From contig NZ_CP032100.1 in the NCBI RefSeq assembly GCF_003544815.1, forward strand, positions 372,001 through 436,000: 64,000 nt of DNA, given 5' to 3'. The notes under the pieces are model-generated. The model was given only the letters and a program-made list of their open reading frames with translations, made no database searches and was not told the DNA's origin. The number at the start of each line of letters is the position of its first letter. Position 1 is the stretch's first letter. Of this stretch, positions 7,987 to 15,166 are shown piece by piece. Origin of the DNA: Arcobacter suis CECT 7833. GTDB lineage: Bacteria; Campylobacterota; Campylobacteria; Campylobacterales; Arcobacteraceae. The translations under genes and the position numbers were made by a program.

Positions 7987-9210
7987 CTACTTTGATAGTT
8001 CTTTAAATTCTGTTAAATCTTCTATTATTTTTACTGTTTGTTGGTCTATTGATTCTAGGGAAGTTTGTAGTTTATCTGCAAATTTAGTATCATATTCATC
8101 TAAACCTTGTTTAAATTTCCACTCGATTTTTTCCATATCACTTTTCATTGTTTCAATACTTTTTACAATATTTGAATAAATTGCTTTTAGATTATCTGAA
8201 CTTAAATTGTCTAAATGACCATTTAATTTCCCAATGCTATTATTTAAAAGTTGAGCACTAAGAGTATAAGAATCTTTTGATTGTTCAAAACTTTTGATTG
8301 TTGTACTCATATTTAAAGTCATATCTTTTAACATTGTTGATAATTTTTCATTATTATCAATATTTTCACTAATTTTTGTTGATAAAATTAACTCTTTTTT
8401 TAGAATTTCATCAAGAATTTCAACTCTTTTTTCTATTAAAAGATTGATATTATCCATCATATTACTTGAAGTTAATTTTTCAAATACTTCTGACATTTTA
8501 GAGAAATTATCAAGATTACTTTTTATATGAATTGATTCAATATCAATTTTTGTCCAAAAAAATGATTTAGTTGATTCTTTGATTAAAAAAGCATCATGTT
8601 CAAATCTACTCATTCCGATTTTTTCAAAAAAAGTCCACCAAATTGATAAAAATATTCCATAAATTGAAACATAAAATGCAGTTCCAACTCCACCTAAAAG
8701 TGATGAAATTTCTTGTTCAAGTGCAGTTGTAGTTCCAGTTGAAAAATCCGGCATACTAAGTGCAATTGATATGAAAGTTCCTAAAATACCAAGTGTTGGG
8801 AAAATTCCTGAAGCTATTGAAGAAAAGTTTGTATTTCTTAGATTACTTGTATAGTCTTTTAAAAAATCATCAAAACTTCCATTTGCTTTTGTTGAATTGT
8901 CGATTGTTAATAAATTATTATCAACATACTCTTTTAAAGAAAAAAACATCGCTGTATATTGAGTTTTAAATTTGCATGAAACATAATAGGCATTGTGTTT
9001 TACAAAAAATAAATAAATAAAATAAATAAATCCTATTAAAATTACACTGTGAATTTCTACAGTTAAAGGTAATTTTCCTAAATAACATAAAATTATTACT
9101 ACAAATAAGGCACTAGGAATTGTAAGTAAAATAAATATTCTAGATATAGGTTTGCAAGTTGTTTGATATTTTATTGAACTTAAGTCAATTAAATTGTCGT
9201 TTGATAACAT
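7987..9210 (-). CDS. MotA/TolQ/ExbB (ZorA-like) proton-channel protein
   Basis: 407 residues. Four transmembrane helices at about 25-45, 53-71, 132-153 and 170-194. The last two form the MotA/ExbB core, with FPTLGILGTFISIAL and LLGGVGTAFYVSIYGIFLS. Residues 200-407 are a long, helical, probably cytoplasmic tail. ZorA of the Zorya defence systems has this arrangement of channel plus tail, though its tail is longer. Flagellar MotA and TolQ/ExbB lack the long C-terminal tail, and no mot, tol or exbD genes are adjacent. First gene of the five-gene operon ending at 5451. The ZorA relation is inferred. Confidence 0.82.
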   Translation of the reverse strand: MLSNDNLIDLSSIKYQTTCKPISRIFILLTIPSALFVVIILCYLGKLPLTVEIHSVILIGFIYFIYLFFVKHNAYYVSCKFKTQYTAMFFSLKEYVDNNLLTIDNSTKANGSFDDFLKDYTSNLRNTNFSSIASGIFPTLGILGTFISIALSMPDFSTGTTTALEQEISSLLGGVGTAFYVSIYGIFLSIWWTFFEKIGMSRFEHDAFLIKESTKSFFWTKIDIESIHIKSNLDNFSKMSEVFEKLTSSNMMDNINLLIEKRVEILDEILKKELILSTKISENIDNNEKLSTMLKDMTLNMSTTIKSFEQSKDSYTLSAQLLNNSIGKLNGHLDNLSSDNLKAIYSNIVKSIETMKSDMEKIEWKFKQGLDEYDTKFADKLQTSLESIDQQTVKIIEDLTEFKELSK

Positions 9211-9380
9211 AAATATTCCTTATGATAACGGTTATAAATTAATCTGAAAGTTTAGCATATTTATTATTTTTTAATATAAAAATTTGATTATTCTATTCAA
9301 TAATAGAAATTATTTTGTGAGTTTATAAGAATTAAAAGGTAAAATAACGAAACGACACTAATAGGGAATAAGATAAAATC

Positions 9381-10673
9381 ATGATAAAAAAAGTTTTACC
9401 TTTATTATTTATGCTTAGTAATATTTCAGTTCTTTACGCTTCACTGGAAAAATATACAATTTCAGTTTGTATAACTTCAAGTCTTGAAAATGCACTAATA
9501 TGTAAATATAAAGTTTTAGCAGAAGATGTAAAATCAGATGTTTTTATAGTAAAAGAAAATGGAAAATATTTAACAAATATTGGTATTTTTACTGATGAAA
9601 ATAGTGCAAAATATGCTATAAAAATAGCACCTTCTTATGTAAAAAAACAAAAGCCATTTGTAAAAGAAATATCAAATGAAGTAATAATATTAAAATCTAA
9701 AAATGAACAAGTTATTGATTTAACTCTTCCCGTAGAAGAGATTGTTATGAATAATGAAACAGCAAAAAATAAAACAAAAAAAGATGAAAAATTAATAGAT
9801 TTGGTTTCAACTACTCCAAAAGCAGAAGAGTTGACACTAGTACAATCATATCCTTTTGATGAAGGACAAAAACTTAACGGTGAACCTGTTAAAAAATGGA
9901 AAAAACCAGTTGTTTATACAAAAGAAGAGTTAGAATATATTGAAGAATTAAAAAAAATAAGTATGGAAGAGTTTGATAAAGCTGATGAAGAAAAACAACA
10001 AAAACCTATTCCTTCAAAAATCGATAAACCAAAAGAAATAGTTCAAGTGGTAGAACAACCAGTAAAGGTTGAAAAACTTGTTGATAATATTGAAAAAGTA
10101 CAAAGAGAATATAAGTATGAAAAAGTAGAAAAAATTCAGAAAATAGAACAACCTAAAATAAAAAAAGAAAATGAAATAAAACCTCTTTCAAATGTTTCTG
10201 ATTATGAAGAGATTTTAATAGAAGTTGATTCTGTAAATAATTTTATGAGTGTAAAAGCAAAAGTAGATAATCAAATAAAAGATATAAAAACATATAAGGT
10301 GTCAACTGGAAAAGATGACGTTAAAAAACCTTTTGGTGCTGGAAAAGTCTCTAAAATATCACTAAATCCAGTTTGGTATCCAACTGCTGATACAATAAAA
10401 AGTTTCAAAAAAAGAGGAATAAATCTTCCTTCAGTTGTTCCTCCTGGAAATAAATACAACTATATGGGCGCTGCAAAAATAAATCTTACCCATGAAGTTG
10501 ATGGAAAAAATACATTTAGAATTCACGGAACTTTAAATGAAAAAACAATAGGAACAAATGAATCAGCAGGATGTATTAGAATGAAAAATGGTGATGTTGT
10601 TCAATTGGCAACTTTATTAAATCAATTTTCAGATTTAAAAAGTCTGAATGATGTAAAAGTTATTTTGAAGTAA
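9381..10673 (+). CDS. L,D-transpeptidase with N-terminal SPOR-like region
   Basis: 430 residues with a signal peptide (MIKKVLPLLFMLSNISVLYA). Residues about 25-95 resemble a SPOR fold (ISVCITSSLENALICKYK, NIGIFTDENSAKYAI), which binds denuded glycan in other proteins. A Lys/Glu-rich linker follows (about 110-275). The C-terminal YkuD catalytic domain has His382 (FRIHGT) and the catalytic Cys398 in SAGCIRM. It would form 3-3 crosslinks or attach partners to peptidoglycan in the periplasm; helical-cell-shape peptidoglycan enzymes of Campylobacterota include such proteins. It is divergent from the channel operon with 170 nt between. Exact reaction is uncertain. Confidence 0.85.
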   Translation: MIKKVLPLLFMLSNISVLYASLEKYTISVCITSSLENALICKYKVLAEDVKSDVFIVKENGKYLTNIGIFTDENSAKYAIKIAPSYVKKQKPFVKEISNEVIILKSKNEQVIDLTLPVEEIVMNNETAKNKTKKDEKLIDLVSTTPKAEELTLVQSYPFDEGQKLNGEPVKKWKKPVVYTKEELEYIEELKKISMEEFDKADEEKQQKPIPSKIDKPKEIVQVVEQPVKVEKLVDNIEKVQREYKYEKVEKIQKIEQPKIKKENEIKPLSNVSDYEEILIEVDSVNNFMSVKAKVDNQIKDIKTYKVSTGKDDVKKPFGAGKVSKISLNPVWYPTADTIKSFKKRGINLPSVVPPGNKYNYMGAAKINLTHEVDGKNTFRIHGTLNEKTIGTNESAGCIRMKNGDVVQLATLLNQFSDLKSLNDVKVILK

Positions 10674-10694
10674 AAATAAAAATAAAGAGAAGTT

Positions 10695-11261
10695 ATGAAT
10701 AACCCAAGAGAAAAGTTACTAGAAGTCGCTTTTAATGAGATTTATCAAAATGGATATACAGCAACTTCAATAGATAAAATTTTAAAACAAGCTTCAATGA
10801 ACAAAGGTTCTATGTATCATTTTTTTAAGTCAAAAAAAGAGTTAGGATTAGCTGTTGTAACTGAAAAAATCAATTCTTACATAGAAGATAAATATTCAGT
10901 TTTACTAAAATATGAAAAAAATATTTGTGAAGAATTATTGAAACTTATAAAAAATAGAGATAATTTTGATTTTACTTGTGGATGCAAACTAAATAATCTT
11001 ATGCAAGAATTATCTCCTATTGATGAAGATTTTAAAGTAGCTTTAGAAAAAGTATATATTAGATTTGAAAATATTATTGAAGAAGTTTTAAATAAAGCTA
11101 TAAAAAATGGCGAAATAAAACACAATGATACAAAAGCTTTATCTATGTTTGTAGTAGCTTCAATAGAAGGATGTTTAGGAACTGCAAAAAAATCACAAGA
11201 TGGAAATTATTTTCAAACTTGTATTTCTCAATTAGAACTATTTTTAAACTCTCTTAAATAA
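10695..11261 (+). CDS. TetR family transcriptional regulator
   Basis: 188 residues. The N-terminal TetR helix-turn-helix is clear (YQNGYTATSIDKILKQA then MNKGSMYHFFKSKKEL), with the usual GSMYHFF recognition helix. The C-terminal ligand domain has a Cys pair (FTCGCKL) as in regulators of the YcdC/TetR_C group that respond to electrophiles, though the ligand is unknown. It reads toward the operon at 11354-13148 and two palindromes suited to a TetR dimer lie between (11283-11300 and 11319-11334), so it probably represses that operon. It starts 21 nt after the transpeptidase gene with AGAGAAG as ribosome site. Confidence 0.9.
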   Translation: MNNPREKLLEVAFNEIYQNGYTATSIDKILKQASMNKGSMYHFFKSKKELGLAVVTEKINSYIEDKYSVLLKYEKNICEELLKLIKNRDNFDFTCGCKLNNLMQELSPIDEDFKVALEKVYIRFENIIEEVLNKAIKNGEIKHNDTKALSMFVVASIEGCLGTAKKSQDGNYFQTCISQLELFLNSLK

Positions 11262-11282
11262 ATCAAAACTTTCTTTTTCAAT

Positions 11283-11300
11283 CTTGACTAATCAGTCAAG
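11283..11300. promoter_or_regulatory. Putative TetR operator 1
   Basis: Inverted repeat CTTGACT-aatc-AGTCAAG. The half-site TTGACT recurs in the second palindrome 36 bases on, and both lie just upstream of the operon start at 11354. Confidence 0.65.
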
Positions 11301-11318
11301 ATTTCGCTATAGTTCTAC

Positions 11319-11334
11319 TTGACTAATTAGTCAA
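11319..11334. promoter_or_regulatory. Putative TetR operator 2
   Basis: Perfect 16-bp palindrome TTGACTAATTAGTCAA, same half-site as operator 1. It may also supply the TTGACT -35 element of the promoter, so bound repressor would block RNA polymerase. Confidence 0.68.
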
Positions 11335-11353
11335 TAAAATTAAAGGATTTAAA

Positions 11354-11740
11354 ATGCCTTATATAAATGTAAAACTAAATGTTAAAGAAAGTGACGAGGT
11401 AAGGGAAAAGATTGCTGATATTGTATTGGAAAATACAACAACTATTTTAAATAAAAAAGCAGATGTAACTTCTGTTTTAGTTGAGTTTGTTCCCCAAAAT
11501 ACTTGGAGTGTTGGTGGAAAAAATTATGTTACTTTTTATTTGGATATAAAAATCACAAAAGGTACAAATACAAAAGAACAAAAAGCAAACTATATAAAAA
11601 AGTGTTATAAAGATTTCCAAGAATTATTAGGAGAAATAACTCCAGCTAGTTATATTGTAATAGACGAAGTTGATGGAGATTCTTGGGGATTTGAGGGATT
11701 AACACAAGAATATAGATATATACAAAGTAAAATATTGTGA
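11354..11740 (+). CDS. Tautomerase (4-oxalocrotonate tautomerase superfamily) protein
   Basis: 128 residues starting M-P-Y-I-N-V; Pro2, exposed after Met removal, is the general base of this superfamily. The length suggests a long-form member (fused or extended beta-alpha-beta unit, MSAD/MIF-like size) rather than the 60-residue 4-OT. GDSWGFEGLTQEYR near the C terminus is not a motif I can assign. Ribosome site AAAGGA lies ahead of the ATG. First gene of the TetR-controlled operon; its TGA overlaps the GTG start of the permease (GTGA). Substrate unknown. Confidence 0.75.
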   Translation: MPYINVKLNVKESDEVREKIADIVLENTTTILNKKADVTSVLVEFVPQNTWSVGGKNYVTFYLDIKITKGTNTKEQKANYIKKCYKDFQELLGEITPASYIVIDEVDGDSWGFEGLTQEYRYIQSKIL

Positions 11741-12609
11741 GTTGGTATATTCAAAAATCTATTTTACCTTTTGGTTTTATATTTTTATATGGAAGTGGAT
11801 TTATTTTTGCTCAATATGGTTTGGTTCATTCATCTCCAATGATTTTTTTGACAATTCGGTTTTTTATTACTTTTTTGATTTTACTTTTGATTACATATAT
11901 TTTGAAAGCTTCTTTTCCTAAAACAAAAAAAGAGTTTTTTCAAATAGCAATTGCTGGAAGTTTAACGGTTGGAGTTTTTTCGATAGGTGGATTTTTATCT
12001 ATAAGTTATGGAATAGCAGGGGCAACGAATGCTTTGATTATTGCACTTCAACCAATAATAGTTACTTTTTTAGCTTTAAAGTTTTTAGATGAAAAAATAA
12101 ATAAAAGAGTTTGGTTAGGATTAATTATTGGATTTATTGGAGTTGGTTTTGTTGTCTTTTCAAAATTTGATAATTCTAGTTCTTCTTTTATTGGTTTATT
12201 TTGGTCAATAATTTCATTATTGGGATTAAGTTTTGGAAGTTTATATCAAAAAAAATATTGTACAAATATGAATCTTTTTTCAGGTGGAGCAATACAAACT
12301 TTTAGTTCAACGATTTTAGTTTTGCCTTTTTTATTTTTTGAAGATATTAAAATAGATTGGAATATAGAGTTTTTTATTGCTTTATTTTATATGGCAATTG
12401 GAGTAAGTATAGGAGCTTTATCGTTATTGTATATCATGATAAAAAATGGCGAAGTTTCAAAGGTATCTTCTATTTTTTATTTAGTTCCCGTAAGTGCAGC
12501 GATTGTTTCATATTTTTTATTAGGTGAAACAATGGATTGGAGTGTTTTAATAGGAATTATTACGGTAATTATAGGAATAACATTAATCAATAAAAAGGAG
12601 AAAAAATGA
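11737..12609 (+). CDS. DMT-superfamily (EamA) permease
   Basis: 290 residues with about ten predicted transmembrane helices in two EamA repeats (about 8-140 and 148-285). The repeat ends GATNALIIALQPIIVTFLAL and YLVPVSAAIVSYFLLGE are typical of drug/metabolite transporters, as is the C-terminal Lys run. It starts with GTG overlapping the previous stop and its own TGA overlaps the next ATG, so the three operon genes are translationally coupled. Likely exports the compound that relieves the TetR repressor; this is inference from context. Confidence 0.88.
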   Translation: MSWYIQKSILPFGFIFLYGSGFIFAQYGLVHSSPMIFLTIRFFITFLILLLITYILKASFPKTKKEFFQIAIAGSLTVGVFSIGGFLSISYGIAGATNALIIALQPIIVTFLALKFLDEKINKRVWLGLIIGFIGVGFVVFSKFDNSSSSFIGLFWSIISLLGLSFGSLYQKKYCTNMNLFSGGAIQTFSSTILVLPFLFFEDIKIDWNIEFFIALFYMAIGVSIGALSLLYIMIKNGEVSKVSSIFYLVPVSAAIVSYFLLGETMDWSVLIGIITVIIGITLINKKEKK

Positions 12610-13148
12610 GTAAAGCATTAATTATTATAGATATTCAAAATGATTATTTCCAAGGTGGAAATTGTGAATTGGTAAATCCAATGGAAGCTAGTTTAAAAGC
12701 TAAAGAGTTGTTGGAATATTTTAGAAAAAATTCTATGCCAATATTTCATATTCAACATATAAATCTAAGAGAAGGTGCAAAATATTTTTTGTCAAATACA
12801 AAAGGTGTGCAAATACATGAAAATGTAAAACCACTTGAAAATGAAATCATCATAGAAAAAAACTTTCCAAATAGTTTTTTAAAAACAAAGCTAGAAAATG
12901 AATTAAAAAAACAAAATATAAAAGAGTTAGTAATCTGCGGAATGATGAGTCATATGTGTATAGACTCAACCACAAGAGCAGCCTTTGATTTAGGATATGT
13001 TTGTACAGTTGTGCATGATGCTTGTACAACAAAAGATTTAGAATTTTTAGGAAAAAAAGTAAAAGCAAATGAAGTTCATAACTCTTTTATGTCTGCACTT
13101 GGGAGTGTTTTTACGAAGCTTATGAAAGTTGAAGATATTTTGAAATAA
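12606..13148 (+). CDS. Isochorismatase-family cysteine hydrolase
   Basis: 180 residues of the isochorismatase-like fold. The catalytic triad is visible: Asp9 (IIIDIQNDY), Lys85 (IIEKNFPNSF) and Cys118 (MMSHMCIDSTTRAA). The Cys places it with amidase-type hydrolases (nicotinamidase, N-carbamoyl hydrolases, streptothricin hydrolase) rather than true isochorismatases, which lack it. Last gene of the operon with the tautomerase and permease, overlapping the permease stop by 4 nt. Together the set looks like detoxification and export of a small organic compound. Confidence 0.87.
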   Translation: MSKALIIIDIQNDYFQGGNCELVNPMEASLKAKELLEYFRKNSMPIFHIQHINLREGAKYFLSNTKGVQIHENVKPLENEIIIEKNFPNSFLKTKLENELKKQNIKELVICGMMSHMCIDSTTRAAFDLGYVCTVVHDACTTKDLEFLGKKVKANEVHNSFMSALGSVFTKLMKVEDILK

Positions 13149-13226
13149 TAGATTTATATAAATAAACCTTCCTTTTGTCCTTTTGGAGACTTTTTTAACC
13201 TAAATAACAGTTTAATTTAAGAATTC

Positions 13227-13249
13227 CTTAAATAAGTGCTTTATTTAAG
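13227..13249. repeat. Inverted repeat upstream of the BON gene
   Basis: 9-bp inverted repeat CTTAAATAA / TTATTTAAG with a 5-nt loop, in the 164-nt gap between the hydrolase and the BON gene. It could end the upstream transcript or be an operator; there is no T-tract that decides. Confidence 0.35.
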
Positions 13250-13312
13250 CTTCCTTTTAACATTAATAGGACTACAATGAATTGTCTTATGATAGACACA
13301 AAGGAAAGAATT

Positions 13313-13882
13313 ATGAAACAAGGTAAATTTTTAAAAGCAGCAATCGTTGCTACCATTTTAATCGTAAATACAGTTCCTCTTCTTGCAACAGAAGTCTCAG
13401 ATACAACAAAATCGAAATCTACTATTGGAGAAAAGATTGATGATACTGTTATTACTACACAAGTAAAAATGGCATTAATGAAAGATTCTTCAACAGCTAC
13501 TTTAGGAGCAGATGTTACAACTACAAATGGTGTCGTACTTCTTCAAGGTACTGTTCAAGATAATTCAGAAAGAGATATGACTACAAAAGTTGGGGCATCT
13601 GTTCAAGGAGTTAAAAGTGTTCAAAATGAGATGAAAGTAATTACTGAGCAAACAAGCACAGTAGGGGAAAGACTTGAAGATACAGCTATTACAACAAAAG
13701 TAAAAATGGCATTAACTTTACATGCTTCAACAGGGGCTTTACGAACTACTGTTACTACTACGGATTCTGTAGTTACTGTAGGTGGAAAAGCTAAAAATAA
13801 AGCTGAAAAAGAACTTGTAAGTAAAATTGTTGAAGATGTTAAAGGTGTTAGAAAAGTTATTAATAATATGACAGTTGAATAA
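13313..13882 (+). CDS. Periplasmic protein with two BON domains
   Basis: 189 residues from the chosen start, with a signal peptide (MKQGKFLKAAIVATILIVNT, cleavage near LLATEV). Two BON repeats at about 45-110 and 118-187 (DDTVITTQVKMALMKD; EDTAITTKVKMALTLH) each end in the VKGVxxVxN-like pattern, as in OsmY. BON proteins bind membranes or phospholipid and are commonly induced by osmotic or envelope stress. An in-frame ATG at 13277 has no ribosome site, whereas AAAGGAAAG precedes 13313. It is followed after 4 nt by the DUF5670 gene. Confidence 0.88.
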   Translation: MKQGKFLKAAIVATILIVNTVPLLATEVSDTTKSKSTIGEKIDDTVITTQVKMALMKDSSTATLGADVTTTNGVVLLQGTVQDNSERDMTTKVGASVQGVKSVQNEMKVITEQTSTVGERLEDTAITTKVKMALTLHASTGALRTTVTTTDSVVTVGGKAKNKAEKELVSKIVEDVKGVRKVINNMTVE

Positions 13883-13886
13883 TAAT

Positions 13887-14033
13887 ATGTTGTGGGCAGT
13901 ATCATTACTCATAATTTTATGGGTACTAGGGATAGTTAGTAATTATACATTGGGTGGATTTATCCATATCTTATTGGTAATTGCAATTGTCATTGTACTA
14001 ATCAGAGTGATTCAAGGTCGACGTGTAGTTTAA
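13887..14033 (+). CDS. Small lmo0937/DUF5670-family membrane protein
   Basis: 48-residue protein too short for routine ORF calling. Two hydrophobic helices flank YTLGGFIHILLVIA and it ends VIQGRR-VV, matching my memory of the lmo0937 family of tiny membrane proteins. These often sit beside BON/OsmY-like and general-stress genes, as here. It starts 4 nt after the BON stop without its own ribosome site, so it is probably coupled. Its stop codon lies inside the terminator hairpin. Confidence 0.82.
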   Translation: MLWAVSLLIILWVLGIVSNYTLGGFIHILLVIAIVIVLIRVIQGRRVV

Positions 14034-14047
14034 ACTACACGTTTTTA
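14021..14047 (+). terminator. Rho-independent terminator of the BON-DUF5670 unit
   Basis: Perfect 22-bp palindrome acgtgtagttt/aaactacacgt followed by TTTTTAT. The stem includes the stop codon of the DUF5670 gene. Confidence 0.82.
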
Positions 14048-14072
14048 TACATAGATAATCAAAAAAGGATTT

Positions 14073-14348
14073 ATGATGAATGATCAAGAATTATATCAAC
14101 AACAAAAACAAGCGCAATTAGATAAGTATGAAGTAAATTTAAGCGAACTAAAAAATTTAACTTCTGAATTTGATGCGGATGCCAATAGAAAACTTGATAA
14201 AAAAATAAAAAGTGTAGAGTTAAAGATAGAAGAAGCAAAAACAAAATTAAAAGCATTTTGTAAAGCTAGAAAAGAAGAATTAGAAGCTGAAAAAAAAGCT
14301 ATTGATGAAACTTTTATTGCAATAAATACTCATTTAGCAATGAGCTAG
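14073..14348 (+). CDS. Small coiled-coil protein
   Basis: 91 residues, nearly all charged and helical, with heptad spacing across most of its length (KYEVNLSELKNL, KKIKSVELKIEEAKTKLKAF). It has one Cys and no membrane segment. The ribosome site AAAAAAGGA precedes tandem ATG codons (14073 and 14076). It follows the stress-type group but is separated by a terminator. It resembles small coiled-coil proteins often found near BON and CsbD-like genes; no specific function is assigned. Confidence 0.72.
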   Translation: MMNDQELYQQQKQAQLDKYEVNLSELKNLTSEFDADANRKLDKKIKSVELKIEEAKTKLKAFCKARKEELEAEKKAIDETFIAINTHLAMS

Positions 14349-14381
14349 TGTTCCTAAAATGAAACGAAACAATAATTCTAT

Positions 14382-14406
14382 TTGAGGGTATTTATTTTAC
14401 CCTCAA
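14382..14406. terminator. Hairpin after the coiled-coil gene
   Basis: 9-bp inverted repeat TTGAGGGTA / TACCCTCAA with a 7-nt loop, 34 nt after the stop at 14348 in the gap before the convergent lipoprotein gene. There is no strong T-run, so it is only a weak terminator candidate. The rest of 14349-14515 shows nothing else I can name. Confidence 0.45.
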
Positions 14407-14515
14407 TATTAACTACGAGTTTTGCAAGACAGAAAAGATAAAACAATAAGTGAAAGAACCTAAAGGGCTTCGAAGCCATTGGTCATATTCTCAAGAGTTT
14501 AAAAAATATATATAT

Positions 14516-14998
14516 TTAATCACTAAAAGTAAAAGACATTCCTTTTCCTGTATGACAATTACCAAAAATTTCTCCTTTTGTAAAATCAGTTTTTTTGTCA
14601 TATTCAAGGTATACAGTAAGTCCAGAAATTTTATCATCACGAAGTGATTTTGAATCATTAAAAAGCCATACTTCCTCAATAATGTTACCTGTAGGATTAT
14701 TTGTATGTTGTACTATGTAAGCTTCTATAAATTGTTCTTTGCCATAGCCACATTTTTTTTCAATATCTGCATATAGCATATTAATATATCTTTCATTTAA
14801 GATACTTTTCCCTTTTACTCCTGCCCAGTTTTCAATATATCTTACTCCTTTTTTATCAGGGAAAGAGTTGTCTTTTATCATTCTAACGGGTGCTTTTGCC
14901 TTAATAAGGCTCTCATTCCATGTTGTAGATGGATTTTGATTTGCACATCCAGTAAGTAAAGTAATTAAAGCAGTACCAACTAATACTTTGTATTTCAT
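14516..14998 (-). CDS. Predicted lipoprotein, unknown function
   Basis: 160 residues. The lipobox ITLLTGC follows a short signal peptide (MKYKVLVGTAL), so the mature protein begins at a lipidated Cys at about residue 18. No domain recognised; the body has scattered aromatic residues and one further Cys pair (KKCGYG, GNCHTG). A GTG start at 15010 would overlap the ribosome site GTGGAG, so the ATG at 14998 is preferred. Monocistronic between convergent and divergent neighbours. Confidence 0.75.
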   Translation of the reverse strand: MKYKVLVGTALITLLTGCANQNPSTTWNESLIKAKAPVRMIKDNSFPDKKGVRYIENWAGVKGKSILNERYINMLYADIEKKCGYGKEQFIEAYIVQHTNNPTGNIIEEVWLFNDSKSLRDDKISGLTVYLEYDKKTDFTKGEIFGNCHTGKGMSFTFSD

Positions 14999-15166
14999 AT
15001 TATTCTCCACAAATTTATATTCTAATTATTCTTAAAAATAACTAATCAATCATACATTTTATATTAAATAGACTTAAAATAATAATATAATCATTGATTT
15101 AAATATGGATTATCATGTAATATTAATTAGGATAAAATAACCTTTTACTCTCACCTTATTCAAACT

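Noticed and set aside
7987-9210. Flagellar MotA or TolQ/ExbB identity for the channel gene
   Set aside because: The long helical tail and the lack of tol, exbD or flagellar neighbours do not fit; a ZorA-like role is a better match.
6973-9210. Direct call of a known Zorya type
   Set aside because: No ZorC, ZorD, HNH-type ZorE or recognised ZorF/G gene is present, so only a resemblance is claimed.
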